Source: Macropodus opercularis (taxonomy: Eukaryota; Chordata; Actinopteri; Anabantiformes; Osphronemidae). From it: a stretch of 64,000 nucleotides of DNA. How positions within the stretch are numbered: position 1 is the stretch's first letter; each line of letters starts with the position of its first letter. The translations under genes were made by a program, and so were the position numbers. Positions 13,180 to 24,400 of this stretch are shown piece after piece. Under the pieces are notes generated by a model. The model had not been told where the DNA came from and did no database searches. It saw only the letters and a list, made by a program, of their open reading frames with translations. The DNA is taken from positions 12,570,001 to 12,634,000 of the forward strand of contig CM061109.1 of NCBI GenBank assembly GCA_030770545.1, in the 5' to 3' direction.

Positions 13180-13740
13180 AGATTGAAAATGAGGAATGCA
13201 TCAAGGGGTGTGCTGTTTACTTGTAGCATGGGCAGCTGGTTAGCCACCCCTCTGCTGTTTTACACCCCCCGCCCTCGCTTTTCAATTCCAGCCAGACCCC
13301 AGGCTCGGCTACTAACTGGGGCTGGAATATTGTGCACTGGGGATCAATGTGGCCCTGAGTGAAATGTCAACTGTGGCCCTGCGATGTGTCAGGCTGTGAG
13401 GGAGTTGTAATGGCTATTGATCCACTGTGCGCTTAATGCAGAGCTGGCCTGCCACAACGCGAGCCAGCTGCAGCAGATAGATATATGTATGAGATGAGCT
13501 AAAACTGAGAAAATAGAAAAGACAGAGCCCACGGTTTGTCCCCCTCCTACCATCCCTCCCTCTCTGGCTGCAGATTGATCTTCCTCTTCCTGCTGATTCT
13601 AACTGGGGTCTGTCATTATCTTACTCTGTCATTAGGGGCTCCATTGACAGCCTTGGCCTGTCTGTGTCACTCTATTGAGACAGCAACACTTTTCCCATGC
13701 AGTGTTCCCTACATTTATTAAAATCTGTGACAGGCTTGTC
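13180..13740. promoter_or_regulatory. candidate conserved non-coding element upstream of dlx1a
   Basis: A non-repetitive stretch with balanced composition that stands out from AT-rich flanks. It includes TCATTAGGGGC and a run near 13640 (CATTGACAGCC) with TALE/Meis-like TGACAG. No frame extends through it with a recognisable protein. The call rests on texture and position and is weak. Confidence 0.22.
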
Positions 13741-15472
13741 TTAGCTTTCTCTGTAGATGGCTGAACTTCAGGCAGCGGTGCAGCGGTGTAATTGGAAGGC
13801 GAGTCTTTCTCTCTCCCTGTCTCTGGCTAGTAATATGTGTGAGGTACAGTTGTAGGTCAGACTGGTTTATATCAAACTGCTGGTTATAAAGAACAAAATC
13901 AGGCCACCTCTGTGTGGCGGTCAGTCCAGTCTGTGCTAGTCGGGGCAAGGCTACAGAGCCTACATTTATGCCTATATCTGTGAATCACATGTGTGTGGTC
14001 AGTGTGTTATATGAAAAAGTTAATATTTTCAAATTGTGAGGTAAGAGACTTGCATCATATTGTTGTTTGCTGAAAGATGAGTACGATAAGATGTAGATGC
14101 TTTATTGATCCAAAATAAAAAATTTAAAAAACATCAAGTATTAATACTGAATGGACATTGTGTGAGGCAGCTAAAGGTGTTATTTGTCAGGAATCTGAAG
14201 CTTATAAATTAATTTGTGTTTGAGAGGCAGAACACATGATGTTTGTTATCAATAACTGATCGTTACCTTTACCTTATTGTGCATCTTCATAGAAAAGCAG
14301 AGCTGCGGTAAACTAACGTGTAAAAATATGTTACACGTAAAGACAGTGAATGTCTGCAGAACAGTCAAAGCCAATGCACTGTTTAGTTTTTGAATTCCTT
14401 ATTCTGGAAATTTGGAAAATCCTTAGCTCGTTCTGCTCGTTACATTTTATTCAGATGCTCAGTGTTATTGTGCCGTTTAGGTAAACTGTTAATTTAGTTT
14501 CTGCAGTGGTGCATTTTTTCAGGAAGGTATTGAATTGTTTTTTCTGAGTCAAAGGGAAAGACAAACATATTGATTGTGATGGGGGTTGTTTTTGTACTGT
14601 GCACTTTGGCTTTGACCAAAGGGTTTCAAAGACTTTCAGCAACTCAGAGGTTAAACATTTTTCTGAACCATTAGGGTTAACGCAGTTATATTTTCTTAGC
14701 CTAAAATGACAAATTTGCTTTGGAATTGGCAAAGAGTGAAGTGACGAGCATGTGTAAAAAATATATACACAGTGAGAGTTTTACCATTATGCTCACCCTT
14801 CACTGTTTAGGGACTATAGAGAAGTTCTGGTTAAAAATATAATTATAAGTATATAATTATCTTAAAATGGAGGATCTTTGAGACCGTGAAACAACCAGAT
14901 GATCATCTGGTGGGAAATGGTTGGTCCTTGTAACAAAATACTTTTTAAATAAAACATTGTTATCCCAATATTGGAAGTTGTTGCAAACAAAGAGAATAAA
15001 TAAATGGAAAAAGCTAGAAGACCCTCCCTACCCCCACAAAAGTCATATAGTGCCTATAGTGAAAAGCAAAAATACACAATCCTCTCCCTCAGTAACTTTC
15101 ATACAGTGTCTTACTGCTGACAAGCAAAATGAAGGCGTTCAAAAAAATAAAAGAATTTATGTTCAAATATCACAACAGCTGCAACTCCAAAGAATCAGAT
15201 TTGAAAAGCCAATTTAGTTCTCTGTCAGAGTGGCCGAGCAGTTTAAATATTGTGCCAGTGTTTAACGTGCAGTGAAGTAATAACAGCAAATGAAAAGCCC
15301 TTAAGAAGCGACTCAGACAGCTTTATTCTTACAGCCTTTACATATGATCACATGATTATTGTTTTGTTGTATTCTCTCCTCCTGGACTATTACTGCAGGG
15401 ACTTGACAACTTGAAAACATTTCTGGGATGTTGTCAGGAAGTGCACAGTGGGGTGTGCTGAGATTGGTTAGG

Positions 15473-15490
15473 GTGTGTGTGTGTGTGTGT

Positions 15491-15551
<61 letters not shown>
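15473..15551. repeat. (TG)n microsatellite
   Basis: About 39 TG units with one GG interruption near the 5' end. It creates spurious frames of alternating Val/Cys or Thr/His on the two strands. Length is likely polymorphic. Confidence 0.97.
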
Positions 15552-15552
<1 letters not shown>

Positions 15553-16429
15553 TGGTGTTGGTGGTGGACCGAGCCGCTTGTCCATGTTACAGGAGGCACA
15601 ATCAGGTAGAACCAGGGGGTCCTGTCTTGGTCCCGGGAGCACGTGAGGCTGTTCTATGGGACGGAGGTAATTTTGGGGTTGATGACTGATGACATGGTGT
15701 GTGGCAGAGACTCATCATTTGAGTGTTATACAAGTATTTGAGTTGCAAGGCTGTAATGTTGCTCACTTTGTCTGGAAAGATTTACTCCAGATTGCAGTGC
15801 CTGAGGGGTCAGTGAGCGTACATGTGGGAGGCTTGTCTGGAAAAAAATGCTCTTTTGGGGGGTGAGGGTGTAGACTCAACATGCAAGAATCTGTTGGCAG
15901 AGGAGAAAAATAATAAAAAAAACTGTTTATCTATATATAGATTAGCAGTAAAGGTTTTATGACATATTTCCCAAAACACACAAACAGGATATAGAGTGTA
16001 CTCACAGACATGATGAGATGACGAGTTCGTTTGGTTTTTACTTTCAAGCACATATGTGGGACAATTCCTACAACACAATAAACTTGAATTTGAATTTACA
16101 GCCTTACTCCTGCCTGACAGAAAGAAGCTTCCACTTTTTTCTTTCAGCAATGAATAAGAAATGTTTAATCCAACACCCACTGTGAAAGGGAAACGTAATG
16201 CATATCTCACTATCTCGCCTGTCTCCCAGAGAGATGAAATTGAAATTTTGATGCATTTTAGAGTTTTTTTCCGCCGAATGGAGACACTGATAGACACAGA
16301 GGATGTCATATTTACAGTATGAACACCCATGGTTTAATGCACTCTACAATACTGCCATCTCCAAGTTCTTTGGAACAAAACATGCTTTTGAACATAAAGG
16401 AAAGGCAAAGAACAAAATTATTCCTCAAG

Positions 16430-16960
16430 CCTTCTATCAAGCTTCTGCCATTCATGGCAAAGTCTAAAGGGCATGCCAGTCCTCCTGCCTCTGAGAGAGG
16501 TAATTATCCTTTTCCTGTCAGAGAACAACAAATGATAGCCAACTATGGGGGTGCATTTTCAGGAGCTGAAATAGGAAGGAGAAGGAGGTTTAATTTTCTG
16601 GCAGCTGCATATCTACTTTTATCATGATTTTTTTTTTCCAGTGGTCATTTGTTACATGCTTTTTTCTATTCATATGAATGTGCACAGGATAGTGCTGTTT
16701 GTTTATGTGTCTGTGAGCTGCTGAGGGCGTATTTATGTGCCCTACATTAACATAGCTATTTATAGTCCTATACTTTCTTACAGTCACCTTTTTTCTGTTG
16801 TGACCATTTCACAGATTATATATTGTCCAAGTAATTTCCCTTTCAGCATCTGTGTTTTTTACCTTTCAGAGAAAGCAGTGAATGGAGGGAAAATTATCAC
16901 AATTACTCATATAATTGAGCCGTCTTTGTAGCAAGTGCAGCTTCAGTAGCCCCTTTTTTC
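16430..16960. promoter_or_regulatory. candidate upstream Dlx regulatory element
   Basis: A run of homeodomain-like and E-box-like cores: TAATTA at 16501-16506, GTTTAATTTTC and CAGCTG near 16590-16610, and AATTACTCATATAATTG near 16900. No coding frame or repeat explains it. About 5.3 kb upstream of dlx1a; I infer a distal forebrain or branchial-arch type enhancer comparable in position to the mammalian upstream elements, without proof of homology. Confidence 0.35.
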
Positions 16961-17029
16961 CATCAGCTAAAATGGTTTCATTATATGGGTTTTTCATATT
17001 CCCTGACACAGGGCTCTGCTGAGGGCCTG

Positions 17030-17540
17030 GCGCGTGGATGAGATGCAGGATGAACAGAGCGAATCATTAAGGTCACAGTAGGAATAATTATCCCAACTAT
17101 GGAAAGAGCATCTACAGCCTTTTTTCTCTGCCAGCACAAATGCAATGTCCACGGCTTTTAGTCACAAAGAACTTTGTTACAAATGGTGCTTCCACCTTCT
17201 ACTTATACAAAGAAGAGAGGGGGAGAGCAAGACTTGTATCAACATGACAATTTTCCATCATTAAGACTAATGACAGGCACAGACTGTGGGGATCAAGGGG
17301 AGCACAAAAAAGAGAGGCGCATTCAGGTGTTGGCTGAGTGCTGACCTCCTTCCTGTCTTTGTTGGAGACTTAACTCTTAACAAAAACTAAAAAGGGGTTT
17401 CAGACTAAAGGCGCAGTGGCAGCTGAACGTCAAGCAGCCCAGCTCTCCATGGGCAAATGACTTAATTGGCAAATTTGCATGTTTTCCATTTGCAGGGAAA
17501 TTAATTCAATAAGTCTTACATGTAAAGATGTTTAATCAAT
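17030..17540. promoter_or_regulatory. candidate upstream Dlx regulatory element with POU octamer
   Basis: Contains an ATTTGCAT octamer at 17473-17480 ten bases after CTTAATTGG, then TTAATTCAAT about 27 bases on: a dense homeodomain/POU combination. Near 17075 are further AATAATTATCC cores. Not repetitive, no frame. Typical of vertebrate developmental enhancers; function is inferred. Confidence 0.35.
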
Positions 17541-20500
17541 CTTTGTTTTAGTGTTGGTGAAATAATTCCCTGCCTTATGTTATGTTCATTTCTCCCTCAG
17601 TTCAACTTTATCACGTCAAAATAAGAGTTTGTTAAGCTGAAGCTTAAAAGGCATTTTCTAGTTAGTTGATGTCAAATCTTACTTAACACCTGCGATGGAG
17701 GAACATATACGAAGACTCGGTGTGGCTCATGTTTCTTTTACAGTTTAGCTAAATTAAGTAAAAGTCATATTTTTCCAAGTCCTTTTTCTCCAGCCTTCAC
17801 TTTGATAATTGATCATTTTGCAGCCAATTTCAGGCAGGTTGGATGCTTGCTGCCATGGCCTGACCCCTGCTGCTGCAGTAATGGGTGCAGCATTTCCACC
17901 AGTTTGCTGGGGGTTTCTCCACACTGTGACCCCAGCTTCCTCAGGAGAGAGCTGCTCTGAGCGCTGAAAGGGGAAAAGAAGTTGAAATATGACTTCTCAT
18001 CTTCACTATGAACAGTTTTAAGTCATATTCCATGAGGTAAATATAGTTAATTATTATATTCCTTTGTTTCACCCACAGACGTTTTTCCAGTTGCTGGTAT
18101 CGTATACTGGCAATGAGGAGAAATACTTTGGCTCGTTATTTTATTTTTTTAAATAAAAAGTGCAGATGGGGAGTCTTCAGAGCAGAAGTACAGTCGGTGT
18201 CCCGGGATCTCTTGGTCATTAGCCTCCAGATGTGATGCAGTTTCCTCAGTGGTCAGTGATGTCTAAAAATAAATGAAATAAACATTAATTTCCTCCACAT
18301 GTGGAGACTATTTTATTATTACATGCTACAGAAAATAGAAGTTTGGATTGAATTTTCTTTTTAGTCTAAAACTGGGTTTGAACCTTATACTCATACTGAC
18401 AGACGAGTTATTTATAGGAACCCATCAAACTATAATCAGTTTAGAAACACTTATGTACATTTTTAGTAAACTTTAATGAATGTTTAATTTATGTGGAAAA
18501 TCTTAATTAATGGCTCCAATATATAACAAATAATGAGTATAGTTTCATTTAGGAAGCCAGAAAGTGTGAGCATACATGCAGTTAATAACTTGGCTATAAC
18601 ATGAGAGTAAAGTATCCCAGACTTTAATTCAGTTTTTCTGTATTTTCTGAAAACCATACAAAAACTCACAATTTCATTTCATCACTGTATTTTTTCTGGT
18701 CCTTATAATAATGCAATCAATTAACCAGTGCAACAATTTTGTTTCTCAGATATTATGATTCATTTTATTTACATATAACTTGGTAAACAAAATCAATTCA
18801 CATTCTGATGCTACATTGAACATGAAAATAGACACTGAATCGAGTTAATTGTAGTGCATCTAGTTTGTGTTCACTGATGCTGCAAATTACAGGATGGAAG
18901 CAAAGCAGCGTAGCCAGAGAGGAAGCAGAACAAAAGACAATTTCACTTTGCCTTTAAAGTGTAAAATAAAACCTTCATATAGTTTGGTGTTTCTGCTGTA
19001 TTTGCAATTGGTGTGATGTTGTAATAATGTGGACAATGGACAAGCTACTAGAAATGTAAAATGTATCAGAATGTCTTGAAGCAGCATATGTGAGATTAAT
19101 ATCTATGCAGCATGATATTGACTTTTCTACATGACAGCAGATACATGATTTAAAACTGCTCATTTGTGTGTTTAAATCACAGGGAATCATCAAATATCAG
19201 AGGTGGTAACAATCGAAGCTGTGGAAAACACATGGTCTACGTGTAAATTCATCCTAGAGCAGGGCGTGAAGCTGCATTATGTCTCCTCCGTGAGGAAGGG
19301 GAATTAAAGCAACTCGCAGTTGCCTGCACCTCCAATAACAATAATTAATCACTGCTCAGATGCGGAGTCTGCAGGGAGCTGCGGCTTCCCGCAGCATGGA
19401 CACGCAGTTCCCCAGCGCTCCTCGATATTTGGTGGCTGTTAAAATGTGGGTTGGCGCGGCAGCTGAGGAGGGTTTTCTGTCACCGGACTGAAATGAAGTC
19501 TGTGACTTCCTGGCCCGCTTACCCCTCCGCGTCTCTCCCTCCCCACCTCTGTCTCTCCACCTCTGCACTAACCCTCAGGTGAAGAGCAGCAGGTGTTAAA
19601 ACACCCTCAGCCACAGAGCTACTCACTCCTAATGAGTCCTGCCTCCGCGCTCCATCCATGCATGGAGGACTTTATTTTTAGTGTGGCTAGTTAGAGCCCT
19701 GCTGCCAGGCTGCAGACAGGACCACTGTGGCCTGTGCTGCCCTTGTGCCAACGAGCCCAGGAGTCAAATTATAAATTTAAGCGGTGATATTATGACACGC
19801 TTGGATGAGAATCCGTCAAATAAACAGTTAATCCCCACGGTTTAAACCTGGCACACGATTGATTTTGGTATAAATAAGGTATAAATAAAATAAATATAAT
19901 ATATGCAGGACTATTTCGTAAACCTCTCCAGCCCTAAATTACATTTACTTGAACAAAAGCCTCTAATTATTGCTATTATTAGTAGTATATTTGTGGTATT
20001 ATTTAGCATTTTAGTGCAAATTCTGCCTCTATTTTGTTAATGGTTTTGCTCACAGTAGTTTCAGTTTGCAGATACTATAATCGTGGGAAAATAATGACAG
20101 TTATCAGTCGCACCCACCAAGTACCCATAAAAATCTGTCCTCTGTTCTGGAAGATGATAATTATTGGTTGTACTACCATTATCATTGTCGTTGTTGATAG
20201 AGGAAATCTTTAAGCATTTTTCGAAAGTAATTCCAGAGAAATCACTTCAAATTGGCCTATTTTAGAGGACAAGAGACCAGCTTTCGTTATAGCCTAATAT
20301 TTCACAGAAATCTTTAAATTCAGGCATCTGCAGCCGCCTGGCACACTGTGGCACACGCGCCATGATGTCAGCCACTGCATTTTGATAACACATTCTGCAA
20401 CTTGCTACTTCTGTTTTGAGTTCAATTATGTAATTATACTGATAATCACAGTGACGGAATTTAACTGCCTTTAATTTGTTGTTCATGTGAGATGGAGGGA

Positions 20501-21555
20501 CTGCGGCTGGAGCAGCCAGGCTGCGCTTGAGCTTTGTGCAGGCACAGAAGACGAGCTGAAGCCTGCAAATGAATCCTAATAAAATGAGGAGCTGCTGGAT
20601 ACTGTCTTCATCTCCTTTCAGTGAGTCCATCCTGCGGAGGCTCCCTGACCCCGGGTAGCGGATTTAACTGCTTCATTTGACTCACGTGATTTTCTAAGTA
20701 AGTGGACACACGTTGCTTTTAGCTGATGATTGAAATGAATATTTTATTATAGTCTGGTTATACCTAAAGATATTCGTGCTTTGACTTTGAGGTTTTAGAC
20801 TGGCCAAGAAAATGTCTCCTGTTTTGTCAGTCGTCAATTCAATTAAACCAAATGACCATGTATAATTATTCTTGTGGGAGGCTGGTCGCTCCCCCATCCT
20901 CACTTCACGATAATCAAAGGTGCCAGTGTTTTACAAAACGGTGACCAATAATTGATAGAAGGTGCGTAAAGTCAAAGACAAAGCATTTCATATGCATTCA
21001 GCCATGGTTGCGTTGTAACAGATGAAAACATCCATCCGAGCAAGAAAATAAATGACTGCTCATGACTATATTAATGTAAACGTTAAACGCCGTTAATTAA
21101 AAATTGTGGTTTTGCTATAGTTTTTTTTAAATATGGGCTGTTTTAGGCTTTGTAATAATAACAATAATAATGTCTTGTCTGGGCCTGGATGGAAATCAAC
21201 GTATAGTCAGAGCAAACGTCCCAGTGCTGCCAGGTGTAACTGAAACCTCAAGCTACAGTAAATGCTAAATACGTGACTAATTACAGACCTACTTATGAAA
21301 ATTGAACACTAGTGTTATGCTAATAGCTACACCTTAACCCGGACAGAGCATGCACGAGCTTTAATCAAACTGGCCAATAGATAGAGAATCAAAAATGAAC
21401 AAAATTAGACATTTAGCTTATGGGCCTCAGTGCTTTCGAACCAATAAACAGGCAGGACAATTGCGTTTTAATCCCGTTGAGTCAATTGTGCATCAGTCAT
21501 CGCCTCATATTGTGCAACTAGTTTTGTAATCTTATTAAAAAAACGGGTATATTTC

Positions 21556-21599
<44 letters not shown>

Positions 21600-21641
21600 A
21601 TATAATACATATAATACATATAATAATAAATATAATAATGG
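21556..21641. repeat. (AAT)n microsatellite followed by short AT-rich tandem repeats
   Basis: About 14 AAT units (21556-21598), followed by repeated CATATAATA-type units to about 21641. It lies roughly 90-170 bp upstream of the CCAAT boxes of dlx1a, inside the proximal promoter region. Confidence 0.95.
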
Positions 21642-21727
21642 GATAATCTTGACATGTCAAGGGTAAATCTGAGGTTTTGTGGTTTTCCTTGACTTTATCA
21701 GCATCTTCGGACCCAGTCTCAGCGTCG

Positions 21728-21795
21728 CCAATCGGCTTCCCTCTTGGAGAGAGTGGACCAATCAGCGACATTCTTTGATGAATATTCATGAGTCC
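21728..21795 (+). promoter_or_regulatory. dlx1a: dlx1a proximal promoter, two CCAAT boxes
   Basis: CCAAT occurs at 21728-21732 and again at 21758-21762, exactly 30 bp apart, followed by a TATA-like GAATATTCATG at about 21779-21789. This is the expected distance upstream of a 5'UTR leading to the start codon at 21985. The transcription start is not directly visible; I place it at about 21790-21815. Confidence 0.5.
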
Positions 21796-21988
21796 GAGAT
21801 TCAAACCTTTGAGCGAGTTTGTCTTGGTCCACAGCATCATACCTAGGACTTTTCACGGGCACAAACTACATTTTCTTATGAATGGAAAGAGAAAAAATCT
21901 GTTTGGCTTAAATTGGGACCCATCCTTCACTGAGATCATAGAAGGAAAACAACAAAAGCAAGACAAGGGGAACCGCCAGAAGAGATGA
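21788..21988 (+). other. dlx1a: dlx1a upstream reading frame overlapping the start codon
   Basis: A frame opens at ATG 21788, with a second in-frame ATG at 21878, and ends at TGA 21986-21988. Its stop overlaps the dlx1a ATG (21985-21987) in an ATGA arrangement. If the transcript starts near 21800 only the shorter version (36 residues, 21878-21988) would be in the mRNA. No homology recognised; it is a possible translational control element rather than a protein gene. Confidence 0.4.
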
Positions 21989-23359
21989 CAATGACTACAA
22001 TTCCAGAAAGTCTTAATAGCCCTGCCTCAGGAAAAACCGTTTTCATGGAGTTTGGACCCCCGAGTCAACAAATGTCGCCTTCCTCCATGTCTCACGGACA
22101 CTATCCCATGCACTGTTTACATTCTGCAGGTCATACGCAGCACGACAGCTACAGTCCAGCTTCATCGTTCCCCAGATCTTTGGGTTATCCATACGTAAAC
22201 TCCGTCGGCAGCCATTCCACCAGTCCATATCTCAGCACAGTACAGACCTACCAAAACCCCTCGGCACTCACACAGACACGGTTAGATGATACAGGTAAGT
22301 GTGCATCAGCATCTTTGGATCTAAATATGAACTTTATGTGTAAACGTGGCTCTTGACTCTGTACCGTACTCGCGGAATCAAAAAGACGACCCAGATGTTG
22401 GAATTAGGCTTGGTAATTATTTATTGCGTAACGCTATAAACAATGTATGCAATTAAGGGTAATTATACCTAAAGTACAGCCTGTAGCATGTGTGCTGGAG
22501 TATTCATTGCTGCTCTGCGCTGTTGACTACAACTGTCTCCTCGTTTCTCTTTCTTTGCTCGCAGCGCCAGAAACGGAAAAAAACACAGTGGTCGAAGGCG
22601 GAGAGGTTCGATTCAACGGGAAGGGTAAAAAGATTAGAAAACCAAGGACTATCTACTCGAGTTTACAGCTGCAAGCTCTGAACAGGAGATTTCAACAAAC
22701 TCAGTACCTGGCGTTACCGGAGAGAGCCGAACTAGCAGCGTCGCTGGGTCTCACTCAAACACAGGCAAGTCCACGCAACACGCTCCCAAATACCTTCACT
22801 CTGCAGCAGCACGAGGCTTTTTTGTCTCAACGCAAATTATAATAATAATAATTATGATTATTATTATTATTATTATTGATAATGATGATTTTATGATGAT
22901 GTACTGTAGGGCACAAACAGTTTAAACACATCAATTATTAATTAATTACTTCTGTTAATAAAGTAAATCCATGATATACGGCAAAATGTTAATACATTCA
23001 ATAAATAAATGTGTGTAAATTGTACGTCAGCAGTGTAACCGTAATTTTGATCTTCTTTAGCCTTAAATTCTGCTTCAGCGACCAATCGATGTCCTTTGTC
23101 TTTGCAGGTGAAAATTTGGTTTCAAAACAAACGGTCCAAATTCAAGAAATTGATGAAGCAGGGCGGGGGCAGCATTGACACCAACGCTTTAGCCAGTGGC
23201 CGTGGACTTTCAAGCGGGTCTCCTTCGGTGGCGCCTGTCTGGAGCTCACCGACCACTGTCAAGGCTTCAGTGGGGACAACCGGGTCTTACATTCCCAGCT
23301 ACACCTCATGGTATCCAACCACACACCAAGAGTCTATGCAACAGTCGCAGCTCATGTGA
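21985..23359 (+). CDS. dlx1a: dlx1a, Distal-less homeobox protein Dlx1
   Basis: Homeodomain transcription factor acting in the nucleus in forebrain GABAergic interneurons, branchial arches and retina. Exons: 21985-22294, 22565-22764, 23108-23359 (TGA), giving 253 residues, about the vertebrate Dlx1 length (255 in human). Start: MTMTT, the usual Dlx1 N-terminus, followed by VFMEFGPPSQQMSP and HGHYPMHCLHSAGH. The homeodomain spans about residues 125-185, from KKIRKPRTIYSS through LPERAELAASLGLTQTQ to VKIWFQNKRSKFKK; the recognition helix WFQNKRSK is intact and split by intron 2 just before VKIWF. The C-terminus is SYIPSYTSWYPTTHQE then SQLM, as in Dlx1. Intron 1 is GT-AG; intron 2 starts with GC (CAG|GCAAGT) at 22765. 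It lies tail to tail with dlx2a. The presence of both dlx1 and dlx2 fits the teleost 'a' pair. Confidence 0.97.
22836..22878. repeat. dlx1a: inverted AAT/ATT repeat in dlx1a intron 2
   Basis: An (AAT)n arm (about 22836-22853) is followed after a 3-6 base spacer by an (ATT)n arm (to about 22878). Together they can form a stem of about 15 bp in the pre-mRNA, some 70 bases inside an intron with a GC donor. Confidence 0.7.
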
Positions 23360-24400
23360 ACAGAGACCTCAGCCCTCAACTCTGCCATGGCTCGAGAATC
23401 AGGGTGGTGGAGGGGCATACAGCCTCTCAGCGATGCCCGGCACAATGCACGACACCAATCCCGGAGTTTGCTGTTGCATGCCGAGAGCTGACACAGTGGC
23501 CTCCTCACACCGGATGACGGCAAGCAGCGAAGACGGAGAGCAAGGAGGAGAAGGGACTGAGAGACTGAAAAGGCACAGTGCCTCCAGGGGCAAGTCCGTG
23601 ACAGAGAGCGGAAGATGTAGACAAATGGATCTTTTTTGGCTGCTGTTTATCAATCTGTTCAGTTTCTTTTAAAAAAAAAGTCATATCCGTGTGAGTTATT
23701 CTGTTGTTGATTTGTAGGCTATATGTATAAGAATCGCGTGTTTGTTTACGCCAGATGTCGGGCCCCAGGTGTCCAGGACCTAAAATCAGCCTCTATTCAG
23801 TTAAAGGGCAATTAGACTATTAAAAATGATTTAAACCAAATAATTATAAGGAATAAATTCCACCAGGAACCGTCGCGGCCATGATGCTTACAGCACATTC
23901 AACTACAGAGCACATTGTGCAAAGCCTCAAATTGCTACTATGTTGTTTCTGTGTTTGTTATTTAAGTTAAATTATTCAGACTAGTTTTTTGTTGAGGTCA
24001 GTCTGTGTTCTTTTCGTAAGTTGTTTGAACAACAACACTGTGTTGTTATTGCTGCACTGACGCAAGCAAAGCTTTTCTATGCCGTACCCCGATGTTATGT
24101 GAAAAATGTAAGAGGCCTGGCGATTTGCTGCTTTAGAAAAAATATCCTGAGGGCGAGCAGCTCATCTGTCACTGTATTTTGTACATAGTTTTCCAGATTT
24201 GTTTGTGTGCTGTGCTGGATACGCTGTGAAACAGGGTTTTAGGCTTTCTGTATTCGTCGAGATGTGTTTAGTCAACATAGAAAATATTTAGTTTTGTATT
24301 GATCACTTTAATTTATTGATCTGTTTCTGGAGTTTATGTACATAATGTGCAAAGTTTCAAAAGCAGTAAAATATTGATTTAAATTATGTCAAGAAAGGTG
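23360..24400 (+). promoter_or_regulatory. dlx1a: dlx1a 3'UTR (probable)
   Basis: Sequence after the dlx1a stop. An AATAAA is at 23852-23857 and could end a short form. The following sequence to about 24400, including TGTACATAGTTTTC and TGTACATAATGTGC, has the look of a long developmental-gene 3'UTR, but no canonical hexamer is seen at its end. Pumilio-like TGTACATA occurs twice (about 24180 and 24337). The extent is inferred. Confidence 0.45.

Larger units (their letters stand above)
12061..21700. other. intergenic, metap1d relic to dlx1a promoter
   Basis: About 9.6 kb upstream of dlx1a without a supported gene. The downstream metap1d exons (catalytic His/Asp/Glu segments such as VCHGIPDSR or GHGIG) are not visible. 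The stretch holds a TG microsatellite (15473-15551) and three candidate regulatory segments listed separately. Open frames here, such as 15809-16330 minus and 20262-20630 minus, look like chance frames in AT-rich DNA. In mammals, upstream elements URE1 and URE2 of the Dlx1/2 pair lie on this side. Confidence 0.6.

Noticed and set aside
15809..16330. 173-residue minus-strand open frame
   Set aside because: AT-rich chance frame upstream of dlx1a; Ser/Lys/Phe-rich, no family resemblance and no promoter or splice support.
20262..20630. 122-residue minus-strand open frame upstream of dlx1a
   Set aside because: Hydrophobic start looks slightly signal-like, but there is no homology I recognise and no conserved structure; more likely regulatory DNA.
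21535..21840. Minus-strand frame with poly-Ile tail
   Set aside because: Product of the AAT microsatellite read in one frame.
23196..23672. 158-residue plus-strand frame overlapping dlx1a exon 3
   Set aside because: Out-of-frame shadow of the dlx1a C-terminal coding sequence that runs into the 3'UTR.
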